Below are positions 24,781 through 31,832 of a DNA stretch of 64,000 nt, piece by piece. This DNA comes from Sphingomonas cremea (GTDB taxonomy: Bacteria > Pseudomonadota > Alphaproteobacteria > Sphingomonadales > Sphingomonadaceae). The stretch's first letter is position 1; the number at the start of each line of letters is the position of its first letter. The notes beneath the pieces are model-generated. The model was not told the origin of the DNA. It did not search any database and saw nothing but the letters and a program-made list of their open reading frames with translations. The position numbers and the translations under genes are program-made. The stretch covers positions 186,001 to 250,000 of the forward strand of contig NZ_JAKFGM010000001.1 in assembly GCF_021502585.1 (NCBI RefSeq), written 5' to 3'.

Positions 24781-26898
24781 TCAGCCCGCCTGAGGGGCCT
24801 CGCCTGCCGTTAGATAGTGCGAGGCCAGGGCAGTTGCCGGCTTCGCTACTGGCTTCGCCGGCTGCAGCAGCTTGAGGTTGAATTTTTCCTTGAATTGCAC
24901 CCCGAATTGCATGCCCTTGACCCATCGGATCGTCGCATCGACGAGCCCGCCGGCGGCAAAGTCGAGCCGGATTTCGGCACCGACCGGAAGCTCGTCACGG
25001 CATTCGACCAGGGCGCCGCCGCTCGAGATGTTCCTGAGGCGCGCGCCCTTGACCTGGCCGTCATAGTGGAGAAGCGCCGCCCTGATGATCCGGACGCGGG
25101 TTTCTCGGGCCCTGGTGAATCCGTCCGGCTTCACCGGGCTCGCCTTCGCCGCCAGCTCCAGCGCCTCGTCGGCCGGCATCGGCTTGCCGAAGATATATCC
25201 CTGGACCAGGGAACAGCCGAGGTTCCTGACCAGCAACAGCTCGTCCTGGGTTTCAACACCCTCGGCCGTCGTCTGCATCTGCAGATCCGACGCCAGGCCG
25301 ACCATGGCACGGATCAGGGCCGCGTTCCGGCTCTCCGGATCGGATGCGCCGCGCACGAAGGACTGGTCGATCTTGATCTTGTCGAACGGCACCCGCAGCA
25401 AATAGCTGAGGCTTGAATAACCGGTCCCGAAGTCGTCGAGCGCAAGCTTCACGCCAATCTTCTTCAAACTGTCGATCATGTCGTGAACATGCTCGTCGTT
25501 GCTGAGCAGCACGCCCTCGGTAATCTCCAGCTCCAGCCGCTTGGCCGCGAGCCCGACGTCGCTCAACACGGACCTGACGGTGGACGGAAGCGCATGCGCC
25601 TTGAACTGGACAGGCGACAGGTTCACCGCGACCGACACCTGCTGTGGCCATTTCACGGCCTCGGCGCAGGCCGTTCGAAGGACCCACTCGCCGATCTCGT
25701 TGATAAGGCCGATTTCCTCGGCCAGAGGGATGAATAGGGCCGGGCTTACCGGGCCGTGTTCGGGATGATCCCATCGGATCAATGCCTCGAACCCGGTGAC
25801 GGCCTCGCTCGACGCGTCGACGCTGGGCTGGAACACGACCCTCAACTGGCCCTTCTCCAGCGCGACGCGCAGGTCCGATTCCATCAGCTGCCGCTCACGC
25901 GCGGCCTCGTGCATTTCCGGCTCGAAAAAGCGGAACGTGCCTTTCCCCGCGGCCTTGGCGGCATATAGGGCAAGGTCGGCATCGCGCATCAAATCGTCGG
26001 ACGTGCGATCGTCATAGTCCGAAGTGACGATGCCGACCGACGCACCGATAGATACTGCGGTACCGTTGATGGTGTAGGGCCGCGACAGGCTGTCGATGAT
26101 CGCCTGCGCCAGATCCGACAGTTCCTTCTTGTCGGATGTAGCCGGCAGCACGACCTCGAACTCGTCGCCGCCGAGGCGCCCGACTTGCCCCAGCTTGCTG
26201 ACCTCGTCGCGAAGCCGCAGCGACACGAGCCGGAGCAGCGTATCTCCCGCCGGGTGGCCCAGCGTGTCGTTCACCGCCTTGAAGCGGTCGAGATCCAGCA
26301 GGAATACGGAGCAGCGGTGCTTTCTTCGCGCGGCGCTGACCAGGGCGTCGTCGAGTGCGCGGCGCAGGACTTCGCGATTGGGAAGCCCGGTCAGCGAATC
26401 CTGGCGTGCAAGCCGATCGAGTTCGACCTCCGACTGCCGCATCTTGGTCAGGTCGGACGCATAGCCGCGAAACCCGAAGAAGCGGCCGACCTCGTCATGG
26501 ATGGGCCGGCCCGAAATCGACCACCAGATCTCGCTCTTGGTCTTTGCCCGGACGATAAGGTCCTGGAACGCCACGTGCGAAGACAGGTAAAAGCCAAGGG
26601 TCCTTTCCGATGTTCCTCCACCGTCGGATGCCTCCGACAGGATCAGGTCCGTGAAAGAACGGCCGATCAGGTCATTGGACTCCCGTCCCAGCGCGCGGGC
26701 TACGCTATCGCTGATGTAGGATAGCGCTCCATCGCGGCTGGTTTCCCAGAACCAGCCTTTTTCGCTGTTCTCAAACTCCTGGATCAGGCCTTCCGCGCGG
26801 ACAGACTCCGGCCGCGACTCTTCCTGGGCGGAATTGCCCCCTGTCCTTAGAAAATGGCGGATCGGTCCCACACGCACTCCTTGTCCGCGTCCAGCCAT
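24781..26898 (-). CDS. PAS-GGDEF-EAL-PilZ cyclic di-GMP protein
   Basis: This is a 705-residue soluble protein. A PAS domain spans about 45-150 (GWFWETSRDGALSYISDSVARALG). The GGDEF domain at about 165-335 has an intact RLGGDEF (243-247), and the EAL domain at about 345-590 has FEALIRW (EAL at 371-373) and DDFGTGYSSLSYL. A C-terminal PilZ-like domain is near 600-690 (RETRVRIIRAALLHYDGQVKGARLRNISSGGALVE). Both catalytic signatures are intact, so it could make and degrade c-di-GMP, with PAS as sensor and PilZ as feedback site. No membrane segment and no clear RxxD inhibition site is seen. The start at 26898 lacks a strong ribosome site and the N-terminus may be shorter. Confidence 0.88.
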   Translation of the reverse strand: MAGRGQGVRVGPIRHFLRTGGNSAQEESRPESVRAEGLIQEFENSEKGWFWETSRDGALSYISDSVARALGRESNDLIGRSFTDLILSEASDGGGTSERTLGFYLSSHVAFQDLIVRAKTKSEIWWSISGRPIHDEVGRFFGFRGYASDLTKMRQSEVELDRLARQDSLTGLPNREVLRRALDDALVSAARRKHRCSVFLLDLDRFKAVNDTLGHPAGDTLLRLVSLRLRDEVSKLGQVGRLGGDEFEVVLPATSDKKELSDLAQAIIDSLSRPYTINGTAVSIGASVGIVTSDYDDRTSDDLMRDADLALYAAKAAGKGTFRFFEPEMHEAARERQLMESDLRVALEKGQLRVVFQPSVDASSEAVTGFEALIRWDHPEHGPVSPALFIPLAEEIGLINEIGEWVLRTACAEAVKWPQQVSVAVNLSPVQFKAHALPSTVRSVLSDVGLAAKRLELEITEGVLLSNDEHVHDMIDSLKKIGVKLALDDFGTGYSSLSYLLRVPFDKIKIDQSFVRGASDPESRNAALIRAMVGLASDLQMQTTAEGVETQDELLLVRNLGCSLVQGYIFGKPMPADEALELAAKASPVKPDGFTRARETRVRIIRAALLHYDGQVKGARLRNISSGGALVECRDELPVGAEIRLDFAAGGLVDATIRWVKGMQFGVQFKEKFNLKLLQPAKPVAKPATALASHYLTAGEAPQAG

Positions 26899-26972
26899 GC
26901 ACGGATGTGGTTTAAATTCGGTTAGGTTTGGGGATTGATTTGCCGGGGGGTGGGCGTCGGCCGGCAGGCTCC

Positions 26973-27000
26973 AATGACCGCAACGGGTCGAAAACGGAAA
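26973..27000. repeat. Hairpin repeat, copy 8
   Basis: AATGACCGC-AACGGGTCGAAA-ACGGAAA. The left arm is well preserved and the right arm partly lost. It sits just before the 3' end of the XRE/S24-like gene. Confidence 0.6.
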
Positions 27001-27012
27001 ACAGGCTAAGGC

Positions 27013-27576
27013 CTATATCGCCCGCACCAGCCGCACTGCTACTGCTGCCCATGCCGGGTCGGCGACGACACTCTGTCTGCCGCCGGCGCCTGGCGGCAGG
27101 AGGTGCAGCTTGCCGTCCTCGCGGCCGATCAGGCGGCCGAACAGGAAGCGGCCCGCCGGACGCGGAACGAGGATGTCGCGGTTGAGCGCATGGGCGAAAT
27201 CCTCGGGCTCGATCCGTTCCAGCCAGATCTCGTCGCCCGCGCGATAGTCTCCGCTACTGGCCGAAACCGTCATCGCGATTTGTCCGGCGCCAACCTTGGG
27301 CGGCACTACCAGCGCCTGGCGCTTGGGTGCGGCCGCGCCGTTGCTGCCAAGGATGGCGACGACCGGAAGCTCGGCCCTCTCGGGATGGTCGACTAGGTCG
27401 GATGCATCGACACCCAGCGCGGTCGCGATGCGGTTCAGCCAGCCGACCGATACGGTGCGGGTCCCCGTCTCCAGCCGGCCGATCGTCTGCGGCGTGGTTG
27501 GCGGTTTGCAGGCCTTGGCAACCTCATCCAGCGTCATGCCGCGTGCGCGGCGCACTTCGCGGATCCGTGTGATCAT
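27013..27576 (-). CDS. XRE-family regulator with S24-like C-terminal domain
   Basis: The start MITRIREVRRARGMTLDEVAKACK gives a 187-residue protein. The N-terminal Cro/CI-type HTH (TLDEVAKACKPPTTPQTIGRLETGTRTVSVGWLNRIATALGV) is followed by an S24-like beta domain (VPPKVGAGQIAMTVSASSGDYRAGDEIWLERI, LVPRPAGRFLFGRLIGREDGKLHLLPPG). The usual GxSM nucleophile motif is replaced by SASSGDY, so peptidase or self-cleavage activity is doubtful. The longer frame to 27657 would run into mobile-element sequence. The gene reads away from the DUF6456 gene, with which it probably once shared a divergent promoter now split by the 4.9-kb tandem IS insertion. Confidence 0.82.
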   Translation of the reverse strand: MITRIREVRRARGMTLDEVAKACKPPTTPQTIGRLETGTRTVSVGWLNRIATALGVDASDLVDHPERAELPVVAILGSNGAAAPKRQALVVPPKVGAGQIAMTVSASSGDYRAGDEIWLERIEPEDFAHALNRDILVPRPAGRFLFGRLIGREDGKLHLLPPGAGGRQSVVADPAWAAVAVRLVRAI

Positions 27577-27644
27577 GTCCGGGCTTTCTTCACGATATGA
27601 ACCCAAATGGTTTTTCTGCTGTCCTACAATTTCGCCGTTATGGC

Positions 27645-27652
27645 AAGAGGCG
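27645..27652. repeat. Target-site duplication AAGAGGCG, left copy
   Basis: This 8-bp sequence immediately precedes the left inverted repeat of element A. The same octamer recurs at 30029-30036 and 32580-32587. Confidence 0.9.
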
Positions 27653-27670
27653 GGCATTTATATACTTGAC
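27653..27670 (+). repeat. Left terminal inverted repeat of element A
   Basis: GGCATTTATATACTTGAC. It overlaps a TTGACA hexamer (27666-27671) that could act as a -35 box. Confidence 0.88.
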
Positions 27671-27713
27671 AAAACATCGTCTCGCTGGCACTAAGTCAGC
27701 AAGAGGAACGGCA

Positions 27714-28622
27714 ATGACATTCGATCTCACCAATCCGGTTTTCAGCGACGCCGAAAAGGCCCGCGAATATCTCGAAAGCCTTCATTGGCCGGATGGGGCC
27801 GTTTGCCCTCACTGTAATCTGATGAACAACACCAAGGTTGGTGGCAAAACCGCTCGCCCTGGCCTCTATATGTGCAACGCTTGCCGCAAGCAGTTCACCG
27901 TCACGGTCGGGACCATCTTTGAGGATAGCAAAATCCCGCTCAACAAGTGGCTGCTGGCCTTCCGCCTTATCAACGGCGGTAAGAAGGGCATCAGCGCCAA
28001 CGAGATTAAGCGGCACCTCGGTATCAGCTACAAATCGGCGTGGTTCATGATGCACCGCATTCGTGAAGCGATGCAGGATGACGGCTCTCCGCTTGGCGGT
28101 CCCGGTAAGGTAGTTGAGTCCGATGAAGCCATTGTTGGCGGCTTCAAGCGCAAGCGCCTGTCCGGCAAGATTGCCCCCAAAAAGAAGATCGTCACGCTAG
28201 TCGAGCGCGGCGGCTCTGCCCGCTCATTCCACATCACCAACATCACTCATAAGAACGTGCGTCACGCTCTAGTGACCAGCGCGCACCGCTCGTCTGTCCT
28301 AATGACGGACGACGCCCGCTTTTATAACAACATCGGGCGCGAGTTTGCCGAGCATCACACGACGCTTCACAGCAATCGCGAGTTCGCCAAAGCTGGCGGC
28401 ATTCACAGCAACACCGCAGAGAACTTCTTCTCAATCTTCAAGCGCGGTTTGGTTGGCACTTACCATCACATGAGCGCCGCCCATTTGCACCGCTATCTGG
28501 TCGAGTTCGACTTTCGCTATAACACCCGCAAGGTTTCAGATGCGGAGCGCACCGAAGAGGCATTGAAAGGTGCGCGCGGGAAACGCCTCACCTATCGTCA
28601 ACCTAGCAGCCTCGCAGCCTAA
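27714..28622 (+). CDS. IS1595-family transposase A
   Basis: The 302-residue frame-0 product has an N-terminal zinc ribbon (C31, C34, C54, C57 in CPHC..CNAC), a helical DNA-binding region (HLGISYKSAWFMMHRIREAM) and the ISXO2-like catalytic core: D137 in ESDEA, DDARFYN (D199/D200) and HSNTAENFFS, giving the DD(N/E) set. The ATG at 27714 follows AAGAGGAAC; an upstream frame extension to 27597 crosses the element's end and is rejected. All catalytic residues are intact, so the copy is probably functional. It stops at TAA 28620-28622, but a conserved tail follows in the +1 frame (see next entry). Confidence 0.93.
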   Translation: MTFDLTNPVFSDAEKAREYLESLHWPDGAVCPHCNLMNNTKVGGKTARPGLYMCNACRKQFTVTVGTIFEDSKIPLNKWLLAFRLINGGKKGISANEIKRHLGISYKSAWFMMHRIREAMQDDGSPLGGPGKVVESDEAIVGGFKRKRLSGKIAPKKKIVTLVERGGSARSFHITNITHKNVRHALVTSAHRSSVLMTDDARFYNNIGREFAEHHTTLHSNREFAKAGGIHSNTAENFFSIFKRGLVGTYHHMSAAHLHRYLVEFDFRYNTRKVSDAERTEEALKGARGKRLTYRQPSSLAA

Positions 28623-28680
28623 ATACTCCCTAGCGCCGCCCTTCATTGGCGAGCGCCGAAAGCGCTGGACACGTTCCTAA
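28620..28680 (+). other. Conserved +1-frame transposase tail (element A)
   Basis: Skipping the T of the TAA at 28620 gives KYSLAPPFIGERRKRWTRS and then TAA at 28678-28680. The equivalent position in element B gives a tail of identical length with 15 of 19 residues the same. Ten codons differ synonymously and only four non-synonymously. This pattern supports translation of the tail, either by +1 frameshifting at GCC-TAA or by reinitiation. Confidence 0.6.
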
Positions 28681-28924
28681 CTTGTTCACGGTGAACGAGC
28701 AGGGAACAAGACTCGACTTTTTGGCCGTTTTGTGGTAATATAAAAATAGGGCGTCTCCCGACTCGTAATCGGGGACGCCCTGTGTTGATCAGCAGTGTTT
28801 CGGAACGGTCCGCTGATCGGTTTGTGAGGCTTGAAGCAAGCCCCGCGTGACAACGTGGTTATGCTTCATTCCAAGCAAATTTGCAAGGGCCGTTCTCCTT
28901 TTGTTTTGAAGGAGATACGGTAAA
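28681..28924. other. Non-coding spacer with strong hairpin
   Basis: This 244-bp stretch between the transposase tail and the HTH-like gene has no credible ORF. At 28748-28781 AGGGCGTCTCCC pairs with GGGGACGCCCT around a 10-11 base loop. On the minus strand the hairpin is followed by ATTTTTATATT, making a good Rho-independent terminator for leftward transcripts, perhaps shielding the transposase from antisense read-through. GGCTTGAAGCAAGCC further right is a second small hairpin. AAGGAGA at the right end is the ribosome site of the next gene. Confidence 0.65.
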
Positions 28925-29113
28925 ATGAAGCGTAAAAACTCAAATCATGTGACCGCCGAGATGGCCGCCAAGATCAAATATCTGGTCGGCGTGATCGGCC
29001 TGTTCCAGCATCAAGCGGCTGCCATTCTCGGCATCAATCAAGGCCGCGTTTCCGAGGTCATGAGCGGTAAGCGCCACGGCGGGATTCCGCCGCAGCTTTC
29101 GTTCGACTTCTAG
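28925..29113 (+). CDS. Small HTH-like passenger protein
   Basis: The 62-residue product has TAEMAAKIKYLVGVIGLFQHQAAAILGINQGRVSEVMSGKRH. This is a helix-turn-helix of the type seen in small alphaproteobacterial proteins, where AAAILGINQGRVSEV is the recognition region, ending PPQLSFDF. AAGGAGA lies upstream of the ATG and a Rho-independent terminator lies immediately downstream, so it is an independent unit or the end of one. It is carried inside element A. A role in controlling the element or host genes is possible but unproven. Confidence 0.75.
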   Translation: MKRKNSNHVTAEMAAKIKYLVGVIGLFQHQAAAILGINQGRVSEVMSGKRHGGIPPQLSFDF

Positions 29114-29119
29114 GAGCGG

Positions 29120-29149
29120 GAGGGGGCGGCTTTCGGGCCGCCCTCTTTT
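29120..29149 (+). terminator. Rho-independent terminator after the HTH-like gene
   Basis: GAGGGGGCGGC pairs with GCCGCCCTC around a short TTTCGG loop, followed by TTTT. It begins seven bases after the stop codon. Confidence 0.85.
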
Positions 29150-29237
29150 GACCGCCTGTTTATCTCTTCATTGCTGATCGGCGGCGTTGCCAAGGCGCGG
29201 CGGATTAGGTCATCAAACTCCGGTCCGGGAGATTGTA

Positions 29238-29882
29238 ATGAGTCAGCGTCACAAGTCGAAACGTGGGCCGAAGGGGACGGGGAAGCCAGATCCCTCGAAG
29301 GACCGCGCCGTCCACGATGCGGCGAGGGGGAAGAAGCAAATGACATTCGAAGACCTCGCCAGAATGGTGCCGTCCGCAGAGATACTAGACCAATATTTCC
29401 AACACATCGATCACGAAAGCGACAGGGGCGCTGCCGTGATGGTCGCGGCTCTCGTTGAGAGGGCCTTAGAAAACCATCTGAGATCCAAACTTCATGATCC
29501 CGGTGATGGCACACAGGATAAATGGTTCTGCGGCATCAACGCGCCCTTCCGAACCTTCTCAGCAAAGATCAGCCTGGGCCGCGCACTGGAAATCCTTGAT
29601 GCAGACGTCGAGGCGATGCTGGTGCGCATCAAAAACATCCGCAATCTATTTGCACACGGGATGATCCCGCTCGACTTTACCAACCCGACTATTGCCGCCG
29701 AATGCTCTCACTTGGTCCCTAAACCCGTAGTCGGCCTCGGCATACCTATGCGGATGGCATTCGCCACATCCTGCATCACTATCGCGCGCCTCCTAGGGAT
29801 GACGGAACTCTTCCGCTCAAACCTCGGCGATACGGCTGGGAACGGCCAAGGCCCTCTCCAAAAGGCCCCTACTCCAAGCTAG
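29238..29882 (+). CDS. MltR-like passenger protein
   Basis: The 214-residue protein (start 29238, GGGAG eight bases upstream) has a basic N-terminus (MSQRHKSKRGPKGTGKPD) and a helical domain: DHESDRGAAVMVAALVERALENHLRSKL, INAPFRTFSAKISLGRALEILDADVEAMLVRIKNIRNLFAHG. DRGxxxxxAxxxExxL, FSAKIxxxxALG and IRNxFAHx are hallmarks of the mannitol-repressor (MltR)/DUF4145-like fold. Such proteins occur as orphans next to mobile elements and defence genes; no mannitol genes are nearby. Its role as cargo of element A is unknown. Confidence 0.75.
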   Translation: MSQRHKSKRGPKGTGKPDPSKDRAVHDAARGKKQMTFEDLARMVPSAEILDQYFQHIDHESDRGAAVMVAALVERALENHLRSKLHDPGDGTQDKWFCGINAPFRTFSAKISLGRALEILDADVEAMLVRIKNIRNLFAHGMIPLDFTNPTIAAECSHLVPKPVVGLGIPMRMAFATSCITIARLLGMTELFRSNLGDTAGNGQGPLQKAPTPS

Positions 29883-30010
29883 GGAATCTGGGCTTTTGCG
29901 ATCGAGCAGCGCCAATGAGCGCGCCGCTGACTCAAGCATGGATGGTGTAATTGCCTCATTGGTTAGTCGCCGGCCTGTCTCGGTTTTCATAACGAATCAG
30001 CCCTTGTTTT

Positions 30011-30028
30011 GTAAAGTATATAAGTGCC
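30011..30028 (-). repeat. Right terminal inverted repeat of element A
   Basis: Read on the minus strand: GGCACTTATATACTTTAC. Confidence 0.88.
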
Positions 30029-30036
30029 AAGAGGCG
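30029..30036. repeat. Target-site duplication AAGAGGCG, middle copy shared by elements A and B
   Basis: The octamer is exactly abutted by the right end of A and the left end of B, with no extra bases on either side. Confidence 0.9.
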
Positions 30037-30054
30037 GGCAATTATATACTTTAC
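30037..30054 (+). repeat. Left terminal inverted repeat of element B
   Basis: GGCAATTATATACTTTAC. Confidence 0.88.
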
Positions 30055-30100
30055 TTAGCAGTCCGTTTGGGGCATAAACTGCTTCACAAGGAGCAGTCCC

Positions 30101-31015
30101 GTGAACGTCAACATCACCGACCCCATTTTCCACAATGAAGCGAAAGCGTTAGCGCATATCGAAGCGCAGCGTTGGCCGGACGGCGAACCGATTTGCCCGC
30201 ATTGTGGCTCTACGCACATCACCAAAATGGGCGGTAAAACCCAAGCCGGAATGTTCCTTTGCAATGATTGCCGCGACAAGTTCACGGTGCGAACCGGAAC
30301 GGTCATGGAGCGCAGCCATATCCCGCTTCACAAGTGGTTACTGGCAACGCACCTTATGGCCGCTTCAAAGAAGGGCATGAGCGCGCTTCAGATGAGCCGT
30401 ATGCTTGGCATCACCTACAAGAGCGCTTGGTTTCTCTGCCATCGTATCCGCGAGGCAATGGACAAAGCCAACGATACCGGCCCGCTTGGCGGCCCCGGTA
30501 AGGTGATCGAGAGCGACGAAGCCTTTGTCGGCGGCTTCAAGAAGAAGCGCCTGTCAGGCAACGTTGCGCCGAAGAAGAAGATCGTCACGCTGGTCGAGCG
30601 TGGCGGTCCTGCCCGTTCGTTCCACATCACCAATATCGACCACACGACCATCCGCGCCGCGCTGGTCACCAATTGCCACCGTTCGTCGGTCCTGATGACC
30701 GATGACGCTCGCTTTTATAACAATATCGGTCGCGAGTTTGCGGCTCATGGAACCACGCTTCACAGCAACCGCGAGTTCAGCCGTGGCGACGGCCACCACA
30801 GCAATACCGCAGAGAACTTCTTCAGCATCCTCAAGCGTGGCGTTATCGGCACCTACCATCACTGGAGCGCTGCCCATACGCACCGCTACCTTGCCGAGTT
30901 CGACCTTCGCTATTCAACCAAGGATAAGTCAGACACTGACCGCGCCAACGACATTCTCAAGGGCATGGAAGGCCGTCGCCTGACCTATCGGCGGATTGGT
31001 TTGCTCGCCGCCTGA
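30101..31015 (+). CDS. IS1595-family transposase B
   Basis: The 304-residue product starts at GTG 30101, seven bases after AAGGAG. It has a zinc ribbon (C32, C35, C54, C57), a DNA-binding region MLGITYKSAWFLCHRIREAM, and catalytic D139 in ESDEA, DDARFYN and HSNTAENFFS. It is homologous to transposase A along its whole length but diverged at many residues. The frame-0 stop is TGA 31013-31015 after LLAA; the conserved +1-frame tail follows. All key residues are present, so it may be active. Confidence 0.93.
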   Translation: MNVNITDPIFHNEAKALAHIEAQRWPDGEPICPHCGSTHITKMGGKTQAGMFLCNDCRDKFTVRTGTVMERSHIPLHKWLLATHLMAASKKGMSALQMSRMLGITYKSAWFLCHRIREAMDKANDTGPLGGPGKVIESDEAFVGGFKKKRLSGNVAPKKKIVTLVERGGPARSFHITNIDHTTIRAALVTNCHRSSVLMTDDARFYNNIGREFAAHGTTLHSNREFSRGDGHHSNTAENFFSILKRGVIGTYHHWSAAHTHRYLAEFDLRYSTKDKSDTDRANDILKGMEGRRLTYRRIGLLAA

Positions 31016-31073
31016 TTATTATGAGGCACCGCCTGAAATCGGTGAACGCCGTAAGCGCTGGACTCGAAGCTGA
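31013..31073 (+). other. Conserved +1-frame transposase tail (element B)
   Basis: Skipping the T at 31013 gives DYYEAPPEIGERRKRWTRS and TGA at 31071-31073. Length, position relative to the frame-0 stop (directly after LAA) and the APP-IGERRKRWTRS core match element A, with differences concentrated at third codon positions of this frame. Confidence 0.6.
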
Positions 31074-31119
31074 CTTAGGTTAGCTTCGCGCTGCCGAATC
31101 GCCATGCGGAGTATGCATT

Positions 31120-31386
31120 ATGGCGAAGCATCAGATTACGTGTGTGACGCTGGACGGGCCGGACTCCAATCGGACGATTGATGCCGTTGGCGGACCCCAA
31201 TTCGGAATCTGGCCAATTGCGAAAGCAATCGCCTGGACTAAGGCAGGCCATGGGTCTTGGACCAATGTGAATGGCAATCCTGCGCCGGTGTTTCGTCGGG
31301 GCACTCCTCTGACTGGCGAGTATCTGACAACATCGCCAGACGGCTATCTGCCCAACAATCTGCTGAAGCTAACGCCTTGCCCGTAA
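31120..31386 (+). CDS. DUF3892-like passenger protein
   Basis: The 88-residue product, MAKHQITCVTLDGPDSNRTI then DAVGGPQFG..., has the short-protein pattern of DUF3892: a lysine-rich start, an IDAVGG motif, a central I..AI helix and the end SPDGYLPNNLLKLTPCP. GGAG precedes the ATG by eight bases. Its last 149 bases are overlapped on the other strand by the 98-residue gene ending at 31238. It lies just downstream of the transposase in element B. The function of the family is unknown. Confidence 0.65.
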   Translation: MAKHQITCVTLDGPDSNRTIDAVGGPQFGIWPIAKAIAWTKAGHGSWTNVNGNPAPVFRRGTPLTGEYLTTSPDGYLPNNLLKLTPCP

Positions 31387-31534
31387 GGAATGCCATCGGC
31401 GACGCCGAGATTGTGGGATCAAGCGCCCATGCAAGCGCGGATTGGGCTGCATAGATTTCAGGATATCGCGGGTTTCCGACGCCACAATCTAGCGCCCGAT
31501 TCAGACGCGCCAGCTCTCGTTCTATAAAGCCCAT
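31238..31534 (-). CDS. Small passenger protein of unknown function
   Basis: The 98-residue frame begins MGFIERELARLNRALDCGVG, then NPRYPEIYAAQSALAWALDPTISASPMAFL. The N-terminal half looks like a small alphaproteobacterial protein type with a YAAQ-ALSWAL-P core. GGAGG lies five bases before the ATG and a TATAAT box within an inverted-repeat-like sequence lies just upstream. The C-terminal half overlaps the DUF3892-like gene antisense and is less convincing. The function is unknown. Confidence 0.62.
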   Translation of the reverse strand: MGFIERELARLNRALDCGVGNPRYPEIYAAQSALAWALDPTISASPMAFLTGKALASADCWADSRLAMLSDTRQSEECPDETPAQDCHSHWSKTHGLP

Positions 31535-31542
31535 ACGGCCTC

Positions 31543-31560
31543 CAGTAATTATATACTTTT
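31543..31560 (-). promoter_or_regulatory. Internal copy of the terminal-repeat motif acting as probable promoter
   Basis: AAAAGTATATAATTACTG on the minus strand matches the TIR core AAGTATATAATT and contains a consensus TATAAT box about 15 bases before the 31534 start codon. It lies between two divergent passenger frames (31534 minus, 31578 plus) and is not flanked by AAGAGGCG. Confidence 0.5.
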
Positions 31561-31577
31561 AAAGCAGGGAGAGTGAA

Positions 31578-31679
31578 ATGACCGACAGTTATGCAAACAT
31601 GATCGTCAACGAGCTTCGCAAGATTGCCTCGGAGCTGCATCAACTCCGCCTCGCGGCAGAGCGCGCAGCAAGGAAATAG
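31578..31679 (+). CDS. 33-residue passenger ORF
   Basis: ATG 31578 follows GGGAGAG at good spacing. The peptide (MTDSYANMIVNELRKIASEL then HQLRLAAERAARK) is one amphipathic basic helix. It is too short for family recognition. Support is the ribosome site, its position in a divergent promoter region and the absence of any other frame in the segment. Confidence 0.45.
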   Translation: MTDSYANMIVNELRKIASELHQLRLAAERAARK

Positions 31680-31685
31680 GCCCTG

Positions 31686-31832
31686 CTACTTTGCCTTGGG
31701 AGCGCCGCGCTTAGGTTCGGCGCTCTTCTTGTGCGGCTTGTGCGGGGTCGCCAGCATCACTTTGAGCGTGGCCTCGGCGCGCGCCCTAGTCTCCTCTTCG
31801 GAGTAGGTTTCACTCTTTTCGGAGTCTGACAT
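31686..31832 (-). CDS. Small conserved-type passenger protein (48 residues)
   Basis: From ATG 31832 the minus strand encodes MSDSEKSETYSEEETRARAE, then ATLKVMLATPHKPHKKSAEPKRGAPKAK and TAG. The layout of an acidic YSEEET-RA start, a TLKxMLxTPxKPHK core and a basic tail recalls a widespread alphaproteobacterial small protein group of unknown function. GGAGG lies about seven bases upstream of the ATG. The start codon overlaps that of the next gene on the plus strand (CATG at 31830-31833), so each gene's ribosome site lies inside the other's coding sequence. Confidence 0.65.
   Translation of the reverse strand: MSDSEKSETYSEEETRARAEATLKVMLATPHKPHKKSAEPKRGAPKAK

Larger units (their letters stand above)
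27653..30028 (+). mobile_element. IS1595-type element A with passenger genes (2376 bp)
   Basis: It is bounded by GGCATTTATATACTTGAC (27653-27670) and the inverted GGCACTTATATACTTTAC (30028-30011), which match at 16 of 18 bases, and flanked by AAGAGGCG on both sides. An 8-bp duplication is what the IS1595 family makes. It encodes a zinc-ribbon DDE transposase (27714-28622, with a conserved +1-frame tail to 28680), a 62-residue HTH-like protein and an MltR-like protein. Passenger genes are known in several IS1595 subgroups. Right-hand non-coding DNA (29883-30010) shows nothing recognisable. Confidence 0.9.

Noticed and set aside
28748-28781. Possible CRISPR-like or riboswitch structure
   Set aside because: It is a single hairpin without repeats or conserved leader; a minus-strand terminator explains it better.
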